From: Alkalimonas amylolytica
GTDB lineage: Bacteria; Pseudomonadota; Gammaproteobacteria; Enterobacterales; Alteromonadaceae
DNA: 64,000 nt
Direction: 5' to 3'
NCBI RefSeq assembly: GCF_900107845.1
Contig: NZ_FNRM01000010.1
Location: 1 to 64,000, forward strand
In this document: piece by piece, positions 27,102 through 35,151 of the stretch
How the letters are laid out: every line of letters starts with the position of its first letter
Position numbering within the stretch: the stretch's first letter is position 1
Made by a program: the position numbers and the translations under genes
Notes under the pieces: model-generated
Database searches by the model: none
Told to the model about the DNA's origin: nothing
Seen by the model: the letters and a program-made list of their open reading frames with translations, nothing else

Positions 27102-27250
27102 TTGCGTTTCCTGTTTAATCGCGTTGTTGATGGACCCTTAAACTCATCTGCCATTCGCATTTTGTTTGGTATACGCCCAAACATCTCTGTCGATCAGCTG
27201 CCATCGCATAGTGTAGGTTGACAGGGGATGAACTGGCATGCGCTGGATCA

Positions 27251-28462
27251 TTATTTGGGTTGTAAAATCCCCTGAGCCCATTGCACAGCATCGTGATACT
27301 GCATGGCCAGATCGGCATGAGATGGCAGTTTACTGGCCAGTTTTTCTGCCTGTACCCAGTCTGCAGCTTCATAGGTTTCGATGAGCGCTAAGATATGGCC
27401 GAGACGACCACTGCGTTCGGACAGTGCCTGACGAATACTGGCAGGCAGTGGGAGCTGACTTAACACCTGAGCCATGGGCATTTCTACCAACTCATCCACT
27501 TTGGAAAACAGCCCGGTCAAAAAAGCGGTAGGTGGATTGGTCGGATACTGGCAAAGCCTGGCCAGTTGATCGCAAAAACGGGCCCGCACCAGTGATTGAA
27601 TGATGCGGGCATCCTCTTCACCGTTTGCCAGGTTAGCCAGTGCCAACAAGGCAATGAATTTTTTTAACTCAGCTTCGCCCATATAAACCATGGCAAGCTT
27701 CAGCGATTGAATGCTTTGCTCTTTGGCATAGGCGGAGTTGTTGATAAAACGCAGCAATTTAAAGGAAAGCGCGACATCGCGCTCGACAATCGAGCTCAGT
27801 CGGTCAAAGTCCAGTTGCTCGGCGCAAGCTTCGCCAATCAGCTCCAGCAGGTTGAGCTTGTTGCTACTTAGCTGGCGATGCTTCATCATTTCCGGACGGG
27901 CAAACAGGTAACCCTGAAACAAGGTAAACCCCATCAGTTTTAATTTATCAAACTGCTCAGCGGTCTCTACCCGCTCGGCCAATAAGGTCACCGGATGATG
28001 TTTGATACGTTGAATGAACTTACTGATTTGTAGCAGATTAAATTGTTGTACATCCACTTTTAGGTAGCGGGTGTAAGGCAAAAAGATGTCCCACTTGGGA
28101 TCAAAGTCGTGGTCATCCAGTGCCAGTGCATAACCCATACCGTGCAGGGCTTTGCAGGCTTGCAGCAATTCCATACTGATTGGTACCGTCTCCAGAATTT
28201 CAATCACTGTAGTAGCGGGATCGATCGAGGTAGGAAAGTGATGGATCAGGGTTTCAGCCGAAAAGTTAATAAAGGCCAGCTTGCCAGCTGCAATATGCTC
28301 CACGCCGACCAGCAAGTGATGCTCGGTTAATAGCCGTGAGGTGGCTTCGTCGCCATCAATATTGGGGAAGCTGTTTTGTTCGCCATCGCGAAATAGTAGC
28401 TCGTAGCCATACAGTGCTTTGGTGTTATCGTAGATCGGCTGGCGGGCAATGTAAGCGTACAA
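27251..28462 (-). CDS. EAL-HDOD signalling protein
   Basis: 403 aa from a TTG start with GGAG nine bases upstream; the start gives the family-typical Tyr-Ile-Ala-Arg-Gln-Pro-Ile. The N-terminal EAL-like domain (about 1-205) has Glu-Leu-Leu-Phe-Arg for EAL, Glu-Ile-Leu-Glu, Asp-Asp-His-Asp where catalytic enzymes have Asp-Asp-Phe-Gly, Lys in Leu-Lys-Val-Asp and Gln-Gly-Tyr. It is partly degenerate, so it may bind rather than cleave c-di-GMP. The C-terminal HDOD domain (about 205-400) lacks nuclease residues and is thought to be a protein-interaction module. Confidence 0.88.
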   Translation of the reverse strand: MYAYIARQPIYDNTKALYGYELLFRDGEQNSFPNIDGDEATSRLLTEHHLLVGVEHIAAGKLAFINFSAETLIHHFPTSIDPATTVIEILETVPISMELLQACKALHGMGYALALDDHDFDPKWDIFLPYTRYLKVDVQQFNLLQISKFIQRIKHHPVTLLAERVETAEQFDKLKLMGFTLFQGYLFARPEMMKHRQLSSNKLNLLELIGEACAEQLDFDRLSSIVERDVALSFKLLRFINNSAYAKEQSIQSLKLAMVYMGEAELKKFIALLALANLANGEEDARIIQSLVRARFCDQLARLCQYPTNPPTAFLTGLFSKVDELVEMPMAQVLSQLPLPASIRQALSERSGRLGHILALIETYEAADWVQAEKLASKLPSHADLAMQYHDAVQWAQGILQPK

Positions 28463-28506
28463 GGGCAGACTCCACTAACTGCAACAAGCTCACTTAAAAG
28501 TGTAGC

Positions 28507-28521
28507 CTGACATCATGTAAG
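28507..28521. promoter_or_regulatory. near-perfect palindrome upstream of EAL-HDOD gene
   Basis: CTGACAT-C-ATGTAAG, 6 of 7 arm positions symmetric, about 45 bases upstream of the EAL-HDOD start. It resembles the perfect palindromes at 29258-29276 and 29975-29989. Confidence 0.4.
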
Positions 28522-28532
28522 TACAAGCTAAA

Positions 28533-28643
28533 TCAAAATGTCCGGGTTCGTAGCCAGCTTTTGCACAACAACCAGCTGTACAGTGATGCCGCTAACCCAA
28601 GCAGCAACTTGCGCCGCAGTGGCTGAATGGGAGATGTGCTCAT
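28533..28643 (-). CDS. 36-aa basic/hydrophobic small protein, third gene of operon
   Basis: Perfect AGGAGG four bases before an ATG that overlaps the stop of the preceding 112-aa gene (ATGA). The peptide has a basic patch (Leu-Arg-Arg-Lys) followed by a 16-residue hydrophobic stretch and a basic tail (Trp-Leu-Arg-Thr-Arg-Thr-Phe), so a small inner-membrane protein is likely. The ribosome-binding site and coupling are the main support. No family recognised. Confidence 0.62.
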   Translation of the reverse strand: MSTSPIQPLRRKLLLGLAASLYSWLLCKSWLRTRTF

Positions 28644-28978
28644 AAAACCTCCTGGGATCCAAGTTCAAACCCCTGCAATTGCTGGTGCAAACGTTGCCAC
28701 TGCACTCGTACACCGCAGACTTTATCAGCGCCACTTTGGTGCCAATAACGCTCGGCCAGTTCGTTGAACCGATACTGCTGATCACTGACGGTGATTAAGC
28801 TGGCGCTTTGCAACCGTTGCAGAGCGGTGCCGATCTCATCTGGTTCTGCGCCAGGGGGTTGCAGATACGCCATTGCTTGTTGTACCTGAGCCAAGCTGGC
28901 GCTCCCTGTGTCCGCCATGGCGTAGCGCACAGCCAGTAACACCAAAGAGTCAAATAGCTGCAGTGTCTGACTGGTCAT
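28640..28978 (-). CDS. 112-aa protein, possible winged-helix regulator
   Basis: Starts at an ATG overlapping the stop of the DUF2892 gene by four bases. Predicted mostly helical: a helix starting Leu-Phe-Asp-Ser-Leu-Val-Leu-Leu-Ala-Val, a segment resembling a recognition helix (Glu-Ile-Gly-Thr-Ala-Leu-Gln-Arg-Leu-Gln) and a short beta wing (Leu-Ile-Thr-Val-Ser ... Tyr-Arg-Phe). This order fits a small winged-helix DNA-binding protein, but I recognise no named family. The operon faces an inverted repeat that could be its operator. Confidence 0.6.
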   Translation of the reverse strand: MTSQTLQLFDSLVLLAVRYAMADTGSASLAQVQQAMAYLQPPGAEPDEIGTALQRLQSASLITVSDQQYRFNELAERYWHQSGADKVCGVRVQWQRLHQQLQGFELGSQEVL

Positions 28979-29166
28979 GCTTTGGGCTTGCAGGTTGAGA
29001 TGCCGAGCAGGCTGTAGGCCGGGCATGTATTGAGTAAGCCGGTCAGTAGCGGTACCACACCTACCCAACCCCAAACACCGACCACGCCTGTGGCAGCCAA
29101 AGCAATCAGCACAATGCCCACCAGCATGCGTAATGTTTTATCCAGTCCACCTACGTTGGTTTTCAT
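28975..29166 (-). CDS. DUF2892 (YgaP-like) inner-membrane protein
   Basis: 63 aa from the ATG at 29166; a GTG two codons earlier is also possible. Begins Lys-Thr-Asn-Val-Gly-Gly-Leu-Asp-Lys-Thr-Leu-Arg, then two membrane helices and a cytosolic Cys-Pro ... Cys-Lys-Pro end, the hallmarks of the DUF2892 transmembrane domain found fused to rhodanese in YgaP. Such proteins are associated with sulfur transfer. First gene of a three-gene, fully overlapping operon, divergent from the DsrE-like gene. Confidence 0.83.
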   Translation of the reverse strand: MKTNVGGLDKTLRMLVGIVLIALAATGVVGVWGWVGVVPLLTGLLNTCPAYSLLGISTCKPKA

Positions 29167-29509
29167 AGCCACACCATCATTTTATTAGGTTAATCTTAAT
29201 TAAAGGTTAGCTGCAAAACGAGCGAAGTACTAGTGTAAAAAACAGCTTTACTTTGATCTGCGACACTATGTCGCAGGCTTTAATAAGAAAAAATTAATGT
29301 AATGGGTGTATGCTTTAACCATGTGCCTTGGATGGCTGGCGCAATTCCGGCTTGCCCTGGAGTTACCGGGTGCCTGCCGGGGTGGCCTGGATAGCCCCGA
29401 CATCAGAAGCCTCAAAAAATTAAATCACAACGACACAGTGCATCACGATGCAAACCACGACGAAAACCGCTGTGAAAACGACTATGAAAACCACGAAGGA
29501 GAACGACCA
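29167..29509. other. divergent promoter region, DUF2892 operon / DsrE-like gene
   Basis: 343 bp. Contains the perfect palindrome at 29258-29276 roughly in its first third, then an AT-rich stretch (29280-29300) suited to a promoter. A stretch of imperfect GAAAACCAC/GACGAAAACC repeats lies just before the AAGGAG of the DsrE-like gene. No further gene seen. Confidence 0.5.
29258..29276. promoter_or_regulatory. perfect palindrome between divergent genes
   Basis: CTGCGACA-CTA-TGTCGCAG, 8-bp arms and 3-bp centre. Shares the core GACA-Y-TATGTC with the palindrome at 29975-29989 on the other side of the DsrE-like gene. A likely operator for the divergent pair. Confidence 0.6.
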
Positions 29510-29923
29510 ATGAAACTATGGCAAACCCTGGCTTGTGCTGCTGTTGTCAGCACAGCCGCTCACGCCGATAACGATGTCTTTGTTTACCTGACCAGCTCAT
29601 CACTGCAAACTCAGGGCATGGCGATGGTGCTGGCCGGCCAGATGCAACAGCAAGGTGCCAATGTCTCGGTCCTACTGTGTGATGGTGCCGGCGATTTAGC
29701 CCTCAAAGGCCATGAAAGCCCGACGTTAAAGCCAAGAGACGTCACCCCCGCTCAGTTGCTGCAGCAATTAATGGCTGGTGGCGCCAGTGTCGAGGTATGC
29801 GCGCTTTACTTACCCAACAAGCCTGCCACGGCAGACGCCCTGCTTGAAGGCGTGACAGCAGCGCAACCACCGCGTATTGCAGAGAAAATGTTGAACCCGG
29901 CGGTGAAGGTGTTTAGCTTTTAA
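29510..29923 (+). CDS. exported DsrE/F-like protein
   Basis: 137 aa from an ATG with AAGGAG eight bases upstream. Signal peptide of about 20 residues (Ala-His-Ala-Asp). The mature part has the DsrE fold pattern: a first strand Asp-Val-Phe-Val-Tyr-Leu-Thr, a long helix, then Val-Ser-Val-Leu-Leu-Cys-Asp-Gly with one Cys and a second Cys in Val-Glu-Val-Cys-Ala-Leu-Tyr-Leu. DsrE-like proteins carry or sense sulfur; periplasmic members are poorly characterised. The facing DUF2892 gene supports a sulfur-related role. Confidence 0.72.
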   Translation: MKLWQTLACAAVVSTAAHADNDVFVYLTSSSLQTQGMAMVLAGQMQQQGANVSVLLCDGAGDLALKGHESPTLKPRDVTPAQLLQQLMAGGASVEVCALYLPNKPATADALLEGVTAAQPPRIAEKMLNPAVKVFSF

Positions 29924-29974
29924 ATCACTGGCGGACCTTCTAAGTCTGAAGCAAGGTGCGGTTCGCTTTCATAC

Positions 29975-29989
29975 CTGACATTATGTCAG
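29975..29989. promoter_or_regulatory. perfect 7-bp-arm palindrome downstream of DsrE-like gene
   Basis: CTGACAT-T-ATGTCAG. Its inner 11 bases differ by one base from the core of the palindrome at 29258-29276. It lies 52 bases after the DsrE-like gene and about 210 bases before the pspA-like gene, so which promoter it serves is unclear. Confidence 0.5.
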
Positions 29990-30117
29990 ATTTCACCACT
30001 TTCTGGTCAATTTTGCTAACGACTCCGTTATGTAAGCCTGCTGCTGTGGGCTTTTCTGTGGATTGGCGTTGCATTAAGTTTATGATAATAAGGCTCTTTT
30101 TGTGTTTTTAGGTGTTC

Positions 30118-30133
30118 TGGCACAGCTCTTGAA
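30118..30133 (+). promoter_or_regulatory. candidate sigma-54 promoter of the pspA-like gene
   Basis: TGGCAC, five bases, then TTGAA: a perfect -24 box and a -12 box with one deviation (GA for GC). It lies about 65 bases upstream of the pspA-like start. E. coli pspA is sigma-54 dependent, so the match is meaningful, though no pspF-like activator gene is in the window. Confidence 0.5.
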
Positions 30134-30196
30134 ATAGCTTTCGTGTAATCGCTTATTTCAAGCCAGTACAGCTGGCAAAGACACAAGGAAAATCCC

Positions 30197-30883
30197 ATGA
30201 ATGCATTGAACCGTTTTACCGATATTATCAACGCCAATCTGCACGCCCTGCTGGATAAAGCCGAGCAGCCTGAAAAAATGCTGCGTTTGCTGGTGCAGCA
30301 AATGGAGGACTCTTTGGCCGAGCTGCGTACCTTAGCGGCTGAGCACATTGCTGAGCGCAAACAATTGCAACGCCAGCTGCAGCAGCTGGATGCGGCGGTT
30401 ACGGACTGGCAGCAAAAAGCCGAACGGGCTTTAGCGCACGATAAAGAAGATCTGGCGCGGGCGGCACTGGCTGAGCGGTTGGCGGCGGAAGAAAAGCGCA
30501 GCAGCGTGCAGCAGGAAGACACGCAAAGTCAGTCGTTGCTGGCCGATATTGAAGGCGATATCAGCCGTTTGCAAAGCAAGCTGAATGAAGCGCGGCAGCG
30601 CTATCACCAAACACAACGCCGGGCAGATTGCACTGAGGTGCGGATGCAGGTGCAAAGCAAGCAGCATCAAGACAAAATCACCGAGGCCATGCATAAATTC
30701 GAGCGTTACGAGCAAAAAATCGATGGCTTAGAAGCTCAGCTGGAAGCGATGGATCTGGGGCGTTCGGCCAGCAGCACGTCGCTGAAACAACAATTTCAGA
30801 GCCTGGAGCAGCAAGAAGCCATTGAGCAGGCGCTGGTGGCACTGAAACAAAAACAGCCGCATAAGGAGACAAGCCATGCGTAA
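30197..30883 (+). CDS. PspA/IM30-family membrane-stress protein
   Basis: 228 aa, almost entirely coiled coil. Starts with an amphipathic helix (Asn-Arg-Phe-Thr-Asp-Ile-Ile-Asn-Ala-Asn) followed by Lys-Met-Leu-Arg-Leu-Leu-Val-Gln-Gln-Met-Glu, typical of PspA. These proteins assemble ESCRT-III-like structures on stressed inner membranes. Its stop overlaps the next gene by eight bases, so the two are translationally coupled. No pspB or pspC nearby. A candidate sigma-54 promoter lies upstream. Confidence 0.9.
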   Translation: MNALNRFTDIINANLHALLDKAEQPEKMLRLLVQQMEDSLAELRTLAAEHIAERKQLQRQLQQLDAAVTDWQQKAERALAHDKEDLARAALAERLAAEEKRSSVQQEDTQSQSLLADIEGDISRLQSKLNEARQRYHQTQRRADCTEVRMQVQSKQHQDKITEAMHKFERYEQKIDGLEAQLEAMDLGRSASSTSLKQQFQSLEQQEAIEQALVALKQKQPHKETSHA

Positions 30884-31193
30884 TGTATTGATTGTTTTTG
30901 CATTGCTGGTAGCTATTGTCTGGCTTGGGCCAGCGTTGCTGGCCTTTGTCGGCGCTGTCCTGGTCGGCGGGGTGGTGATGATTTTTGATGTGTTGATCGC
31001 CGCCGTGGTGGTGCTCTGTCTGGCTGGCCTTGCTTACTTGCTGGGAGCTGTGCTGTTGAACAGCCTGCTGCTGGGGGTGGTGCTGGCAGGAATCGTGCTG
31101 CTGGTGGTTGGCTTTAGCGTCCTTTGGCCTTTGCTGTTGCTGCTGGCGCTGGTCTGGCTGGTGAGCAGCCGCTCACCACGCCGGTTGGCCTGA
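30876..31193 (+). CDS. PspA-associated hydrophobic membrane protein
   Basis: 105 aa, nearly all hydrophobic: three or four membrane segments rich in Leu, Val, Ala and Gly, ending in a basic Ser-Arg-Ser-Pro-Arg-Arg tail. AAGGAG lies inside the end of the pspA-like gene. Overlap and shared direction make it a probable membrane partner of that PspA protein. I do not recognise a named family. Confidence 0.72.
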   Translation: MRNVLIVFALLVAIVWLGPALLAFVGAVLVGGVVMIFDVLIAAVVVLCLAGLAYLLGAVLLNSLLLGVVLAGIVLLVVGFSVLWPLLLLLALVWLVSSRSPRRLA

Positions 31194-31205
31194 ACCCCGC
31201 CAAAC

Positions 31206-31227
31206 AGACCAGCCACAGCGCTGGTCT
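31206..31227 (+). terminator. hairpin after the pspA-like operon
   Basis: 8-bp stem AGACCAGC/GCTGGTCT (31206-31213 with 31220-31227), 6-nt loop, 12 bases past the stop codon. Only a weak T-rich tail follows. Confidence 0.6.
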
Positions 31228-31406
31228 GGCTCTTATTCACCCCGCCCAGCGGCACTGATGCTCGCATCTTGAGGTCAGTTGGGTATATACTGACGATCAA
31301 CAGCACCGACAGAGTGACTGTATTTTGATGAGTGGCACATCACACTCACTTGCAAGACAATGTCAGCGACCTCAAGCAACCGAATCGATAGCAATGAGGA
31401 TTGAGA

Positions 31407-31778
31407 ATGCGACTCAAAACATTTGTATGCACCGTACTACTTAGCTTATCTACAGCGGCTATGGCCCACTCCGACCGCCCCGATCATTTTGAAGGTCTAC
31501 CAGCCAATACACTGACTGAAGCCGTGCAAAATTTTTCTGTCTACAATGCCAAACTGGCCGAGCTGGTGGCATTGGGGTCACTCACTCCGACTCAGCTGCA
31601 CGAAGTGCATCAAATGACTTACACCCTGGAAAACGCGCTGGAGAAAATGCAGGCCGAGTTGGCCATACTTGCCGAGGTGCTGGAAGAAGTGCATGTCGCG
31701 TCCGAATACAGCGATGCCGCTAAGGTGAAAGCCCGGGGTCAGGTTTATCTCGACACCGCACGTAAGCTGGTGCCTTAA
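31407..31778 (+). CDS. DUF6746-like exported protein
   Basis: 123 aa from ATG 31407 (GAGGA eight bases upstream; a TTG at 31401 is less likely). Signal peptide to Ala-Met-Ala-His (about residue 20). The mature part begins with an Asp-His-Phe-Glu-Gly segment and is otherwise two long helices including His-Gln-Met-Thr-Tyr-Thr-Leu-Glu-Asn-Ala-Leu-Glu, which I recall from a small family of unknown function (DUF6746). Predicted periplasmic helical protein; no catalytic motif visible. Confidence 0.65.
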   Translation: MRLKTFVCTVLLSLSTAAMAHSDRPDHFEGLPANTLTEAVQNFSVYNAKLAELVALGSLTPTQLHEVHQMTYTLENALEKMQAELAILAEVLEEVHVASEYSDAAKVKARGQVYLDTARKLVP

Positions 31779-31797
31779 ATCACAGCCATCACAGCAG

Positions 31798-31814
31798 GGG
31801 CAGCTCAGCTGCCC
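31798..31814. terminator. convergent hairpin between DUF6746-like gene and yheU
   Basis: GGGCAGC-TCA-GCTGCCC, perfect 7-bp stem extended by AGCAG/CTGCT arms after an unpaired stretch. Ends next to the yheU stop (31815). Suited to both directions. Confidence 0.65.
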
Positions 31815-32036
31815 TTACTGCTCGTTAAACTGCTGTTTAGACATCAGATTGACGGTTTCATGCAGCTCAGAAAACACCAGTACGACCTCGCCGGAGCGCA
31901 GTTGTGCACGGACTTGCGCTACTTTTTGCGCTAGCGATATTTCCTGCTCGCCATAATCGGTACCTTCGCGCAATACATAGTATTCAATCAAATTGTTCAG
32001 CGTCTCTGCCTCAAGCTGTTGCCAGGGAATAATCAC
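31815..32036 (-). CDS. yheU: YheU/UPF0270 family protein
   Basis: 73 aa, starting Met-Ile-Ile-Pro-Trp-Gln-Gln-Leu, with Leu-Ile-Glu-Glu/[12 protein letters not shown], the conserved YheU core. Function unknown; small soluble protein. Its start overlaps the yheT stop by four bases (ATGA), the gene pairing also seen in enterobacteria. Confidence 0.93.
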   Translation of the reverse strand: MIIPWQQLEAETLNNLIEYYVLREGTDYGEQEISLAQKVAQVRAQLRSGEVVLVFSELHETVNLMSKQQFNEQ

Positions 32037-33019
32037 CGTTGCAGTACCTCTTGGAAAAATAGTGGGATCCGCTGGTTCAGCCAGAACACCGGCTTCAATG
32101 GGTTGCGGCCACTGACAAAGCCAACATGGCCGCCTGAAGGCCAGGTCTCATGCCGTACCAAGTCCGGTAGCTCTGCCTGGTGTGGCACCACGTCAGGGGC
32201 TAGAAAAGGATCGTCTTTGGCATGGATAATCAGGCTGGGCACCCGGATCGCCGGTAAAAACTGCCGGCCACTGGCCTGCCGATAGTAATCGGCGGCATCC
32301 AAAAAGCCATGCAAAGGTGCGGTAAAGCCATTATCGAAGGCTTCAATGCTATGCATACGCTTTACGGTCTGGTGCGTGAGTGGAATAGGGAAGTCATCAA
32401 AGCGTTGCAGCTTTTGCAGCGCGCTTTGCTTCAGCTGGCGCAGCAGGTAGCGCTGATACAGCTTGCTAAAGCCTTGATTGATTCGTTTGGCGCTGCTAGC
32501 CAGAGCCAGTGGAGCGCAGACGGCAACTGCAGCTGTCAACGGGTTATTGTTGCCTTCTTCCCCGCAGAACTTCATCAGGACATTGCCACCCAGCGAAAAA
32601 CCTACGGCCAGCAGTTGTACACCTGGAAAGCGTTGCTGCAATTGAGCCAACAGATAGCGCAGATCATCGGTATCACCCGAATGATAAGCGCGTGGCAACT
32701 GATTGGGCCGGCTACCACAGCCGCGAAAATGCAGCAGTACGACTGGCCAGTTCAGACGTTCAAACGCAGCAAACATGCCTTGCACGTAATGACTGTGCCG
32801 GTTACCGGCCAGGCCATGCAACAGCACCACCAAGGGCCCCTGGTAATCGGCGTTCAAGTTTTGACTCCAGCACAGCTCCAACTCATCGCCATCCGCCAGC
32901 GGCAGCCACTCACTGCTTAGGCTGCCTTGATAGCGTGGGTGCAGGTATTTGGCCGCCAGCGTTTGTAAATGCCCGCCGGGTAGCCACCAGGCCGGTTGGA
33001 AAAGGGGGCGTGTGGTCAA
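32033..33019 (-). CDS. yheT: YheT-family alpha/beta hydrolase
   Basis: 328 aa from a TTG start with GAGG six bases upstream. [10 protein letters not shown] near the N-terminus and Gly-Phe-Ser-Leu-Gly-Gly-Asn (nucleophile Ser) are family-typical; Asp in His-Ala-Lys-Asp-Asp-Pro-Phe and His in Gly-Gly-His-Val-Gly-Phe complete the triad. Cytoplasmic esterase of the AB-hydrolase 4 group; physiological substrate unknown. Coupled to yheU downstream. Confidence 0.92.
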   Translation of the reverse strand: MTTRPLFQPAWWLPGGHLQTLAAKYLHPRYQGSLSSEWLPLADGDELELCWSQNLNADYQGPLVVLLHGLAGNRHSHYVQGMFAAFERLNWPVVLLHFRGCGSRPNQLPRAYHSGDTDDLRYLLAQLQQRFPGVQLLAVGFSLGGNVLMKFCGEEGNNNPLTAAVAVCAPLALASSAKRINQGFSKLYQRYLLRQLKQSALQKLQRFDDFPIPLTHQTVKRMHSIEAFDNGFTAPLHGFLDAADYYRQASGRQFLPAIRVPSLIIHAKDDPFLAPDVVPHQAELPDLVRHETWPSGGHVGFVSGRNPLKPVFWLNQRIPLFFQEVLQR

Positions 33020-33101
33020 GGTTCGCCTCGTACTGCAGTCGTTAGTATAAAAAAAACAGAGTGTACTTTATTTTCGGTGAATGCTGCGACTAAAGGAAGT
33101 G

Positions 33102-33842
33102 TTACTCGTGAGTATACTGCTCGATCAGGGCTTGAATCACGCCCTGAGCGCGCAGCAGTTCCAGCTCTTGCTGCAGTCGGGCGGTCAGTTCAGCCGGAAA
33201 GCCGGGGTGCAGTGCCAGGTAATTGTCGCCTACATTGCGCAACTTAAATAAGGCCTCTGCGCTGTCCTCTGGTGCACCGTACTGTTGCAGCCAGCTTCGG
33301 ACTGAGCGGGGCGAGCCAACCAATAAATCGACCCGTTTGGCCAGAAACAAGGGCACCGGCTCCGGCTTGGTGGTAAAGTCCAGCATATTGACACCATACT
33401 CAAAACCATGGCGTTTGAAATAACTTTCATAGACATCGCCACGCGCTACCGCCAGTCGATAGGCTTTGGCTTCTTCCAGGTTGGTCGGGTTGACGTCGTT
33501 ACGGCCTTTGAGGCGAAATAAATACCCCCAATCCGAGGCAATAGGCCCTACCCATTGAAACAGCGACTCACGCTCTTCGGTGCGGGAAGTGGAAAACACA
33601 CCGCTGTAGGGTTGTTGCTGCGCATTGTCAAAGGCGCGGCGCCAGGGTAGCAGTTCAATCCGGCAGTTGAGCTCAGTACGTTGACACAGCAAGCGCATCA
33701 ATTCGACATTGATGCCATCTACAGTATCGCCATTCAGATAGCTGTAGGGAGGGAGATGCTCGGTATACAACCTGATCTCATCGGGTACAGGCTCTGCCCA
33801 CAAGGCGGCACTAAAGCAGGTAAACCACCACCACCAACGCAT
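33102..33842 (-). CDS. periplasmic solute-binding protein (family 3)
   Basis: 246 aa. Unusual start Met-Arg-Trp-Trp-Trp-Trp-Phe leads a signal peptide ending Leu-Trp-Ala-Glu. The mature part has the type 2 periplasmic-binding fold of amino-acid binding proteins: Tyr-Thr-Glu-His-Leu-Pro-Pro-Tyr-Ser-Tyr, Gly-Ile-Asn-Val-Glu-Leu, and Phe-Ser-Thr-Ser-Arg-Thr-Glu-Glu-Arg. No permease or ATPase genes adjoin, so it may act alone as a sensor or scavenger. The ATG at 33842 was preferred over an upstream Met that would add a non-signal segment. Confidence 0.82.
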   Translation of the reverse strand: MRWWWWFTCFSAALWAEPVPDEIRLYTEHLPPYSYLNGDTVDGINVELMRLLCQRTELNCRIELLPWRRAFDNAQQQPYSGVFSTSRTEERESLFQWVGPIASDWGYLFRLKGRNDVNPTNLEEAKAYRLAVARGDVYESYFKRHGFEYGVNMLDFTTKPEPVPLFLAKRVDLLVGSPRSVRSWLQQYGAPEDSAEALFKLRNVGDNYLALHPGFPAELTARLQQELELLRAQGVIQALIEQYTHE

Positions 33843-33977
33843 AGTTTCTCTCCTTGCCCTATTTGTTAACAAGCATACAGCACAGTACTGTCCTTCAGCA
33901 AGGTACAACCAGTATTCGATCTGACAGGAAAATGGCGTTAAGATGAAGTCAAGAGACTAAGTAGAGCAGAATGAGTC

Positions 33978-34499
33978 ATGAAACGCAGAGCCTTTTTAGG
34001 TCTGGTGGCTGCTACGCCGGTCGCACTCTGGGCGGGAGCCCATGTTGGTGCCATGCTACGCCGACCGCCTTTGCATGAGCTGACCAGCCAGCTGCAGCAA
34101 TGGCCGGCCGGGCAATTGACCCAACTCGGCGACTGGAGTGTCAGTGAAATCTTTCAGCACTGTGCCCAGAGTGTGCGTTATTCGCGTATTGGTTATCCGG
34201 AGCAGCGCTCCCGCTTGTTTCAGCTGACGGTCGGCTCGACGGCACTGGCCGCCTTTAGTGCGGCCGGTAAGATGCAGCACCCACTGCATGAACCTCTGCC
34301 CGGAGCGCCAGAGTTACGCAAATCGGTACCGATTGACGTGGCTCAAGCAGAGCTGGTGATAGAGCTGGAGCAGTTTATCCGCTGGCAGGGCGCACTGGCA
34401 CCGCATTTTGCCTATGGCCGTCTCAGCAAGGCACAGTATTACAATGCGCATTGGCTGCATTTAAAAGATCATTTGCAAGAAATCGCGCTGCTACGTTAA
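33978..34499 (+). CDS. DUF1569-like protein with Tat-type signal
   Basis: 173 aa. N-terminus Met-Lys-Arg-Arg-Ala-Phe-Leu-Gly followed by a hydrophobic stretch, a twin-arginine export signal. The body resembles the DinB-like DUF1569 family (Trp-Ser-Val-Ser-Glu-Ile-Phe-Gln-His-Cys-Ala-Gln-Ser near residue 55 and His-Trp-Leu-His-Leu-Lys-Asp-His near the end), with His residues placed for metal binding. Exported folded, probably as a metalloprotein of unknown function. Its last four bases overlap the convergent methyltransferase-like gene. Confidence 0.7.
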   Translation: MKRRAFLGLVAATPVALWAGAHVGAMLRRPPLHELTSQLQQWPAGQLTQLGDWSVSEIFQHCAQSVRYSRIGYPEQRSRLFQLTVGSTALAAFSAAGKMQHPLHEPLPGAPELRKSVPIDVAQAELVIELEQFIRWQGALAPHFAYGRLSKAQYYNAHWLHLKDHLQEIALLR

Positions 34500-34942
34500 A
34501 GCCAGCGCCGGGTTTGCTGACAGTAGTGCCACCAGCTATCGCCGAAGCGCTCGGCCAGTGCCCGCTCTTCAGGCATTATTTGCCAGTAATGCAGCCAGAG
34601 CACAAAAGCCGGTAACCACAAAAAGCCGCTCAGGCTATGCAACCAGAAGCAAAGCGCAATCAGCAGCAATAAAAAGCCCAGATACATCGGGTTGCGGCTA
34701 AACTGGAATACCCCTCCAGTCACCAGCTTTGCAGTGCGCTCCGGGTAGCGCGGGTCAACGGTGGTTTTGGCGCGTCGAAACTGCCAAAACGCCCAGCCGC
34801 AGAAAATCACGCCATCCAACAGCAGCAAGACCGCCAGCAACTGACTGAACCACAATGGCCAGGGAGCCGGCCAGTTGGCTGTGAGCCAAATCAGCCCGGC
34901 AAAGATCACAAACAACAGCAGCGGAGGGACTTTCTTTTCCAT
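34496..34942 (-). CDS. isoprenylcysteine-methyltransferase-like membrane protein
   Basis: 148 aa from ATG 34942; the longer frame upstream is not membrane-like. Four hydrophobic segments and a Arg-Asn-Pro-Met-Tyr-Leu-Gly-Phe motif followed by Met-Pro-Glu-Glu-Arg-Ala-Leu, the SAM-binding pattern of the ICMT/PEMT family. In bacteria these act on lipids or unknown small substrates. Confidence 0.82.
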   Translation of the reverse strand: MEKKVPPLLLFVIFAGLIWLTANWPAPWPLWFSQLLAVLLLLDGVIFCGWAFWQFRRAKTTVDPRYPERTAKLVTGGVFQFSRNPMYLGFLLLLIALCFWLHSLSGFLWLPAFVLWLHYWQIMPEERALAERFGDSWWHYCQQTRRWL

Positions 34943-35151
34943 AGCAGGGGCACCTGAGTGTTTTGCTAAGCATAGCAAGTCTGGTCTTGCTCCCGTCAAA
35001 TAAAAGCTTGCAGAGCAGTCTTTGCTGGCACAGACCAAACTGATCCGCCTTGTTATCGGAGCCTGAAAACGGTAACTTAGCCACACTTTACCGTGGCTTT
35101 GCTGCAATTATCTGCAAAGTCTGTTGAAAATAACAACAACAAGACGATTTC

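Noticed and set aside
29306-29509. In-frame His/Asp/Glu/Asn-rich extension upstream of the DsrE-like protein
   Set aside because: The signal peptide and AAGGAG define the start at 29510; the extension comes from imperfect GAAAACCAC-type repeats.
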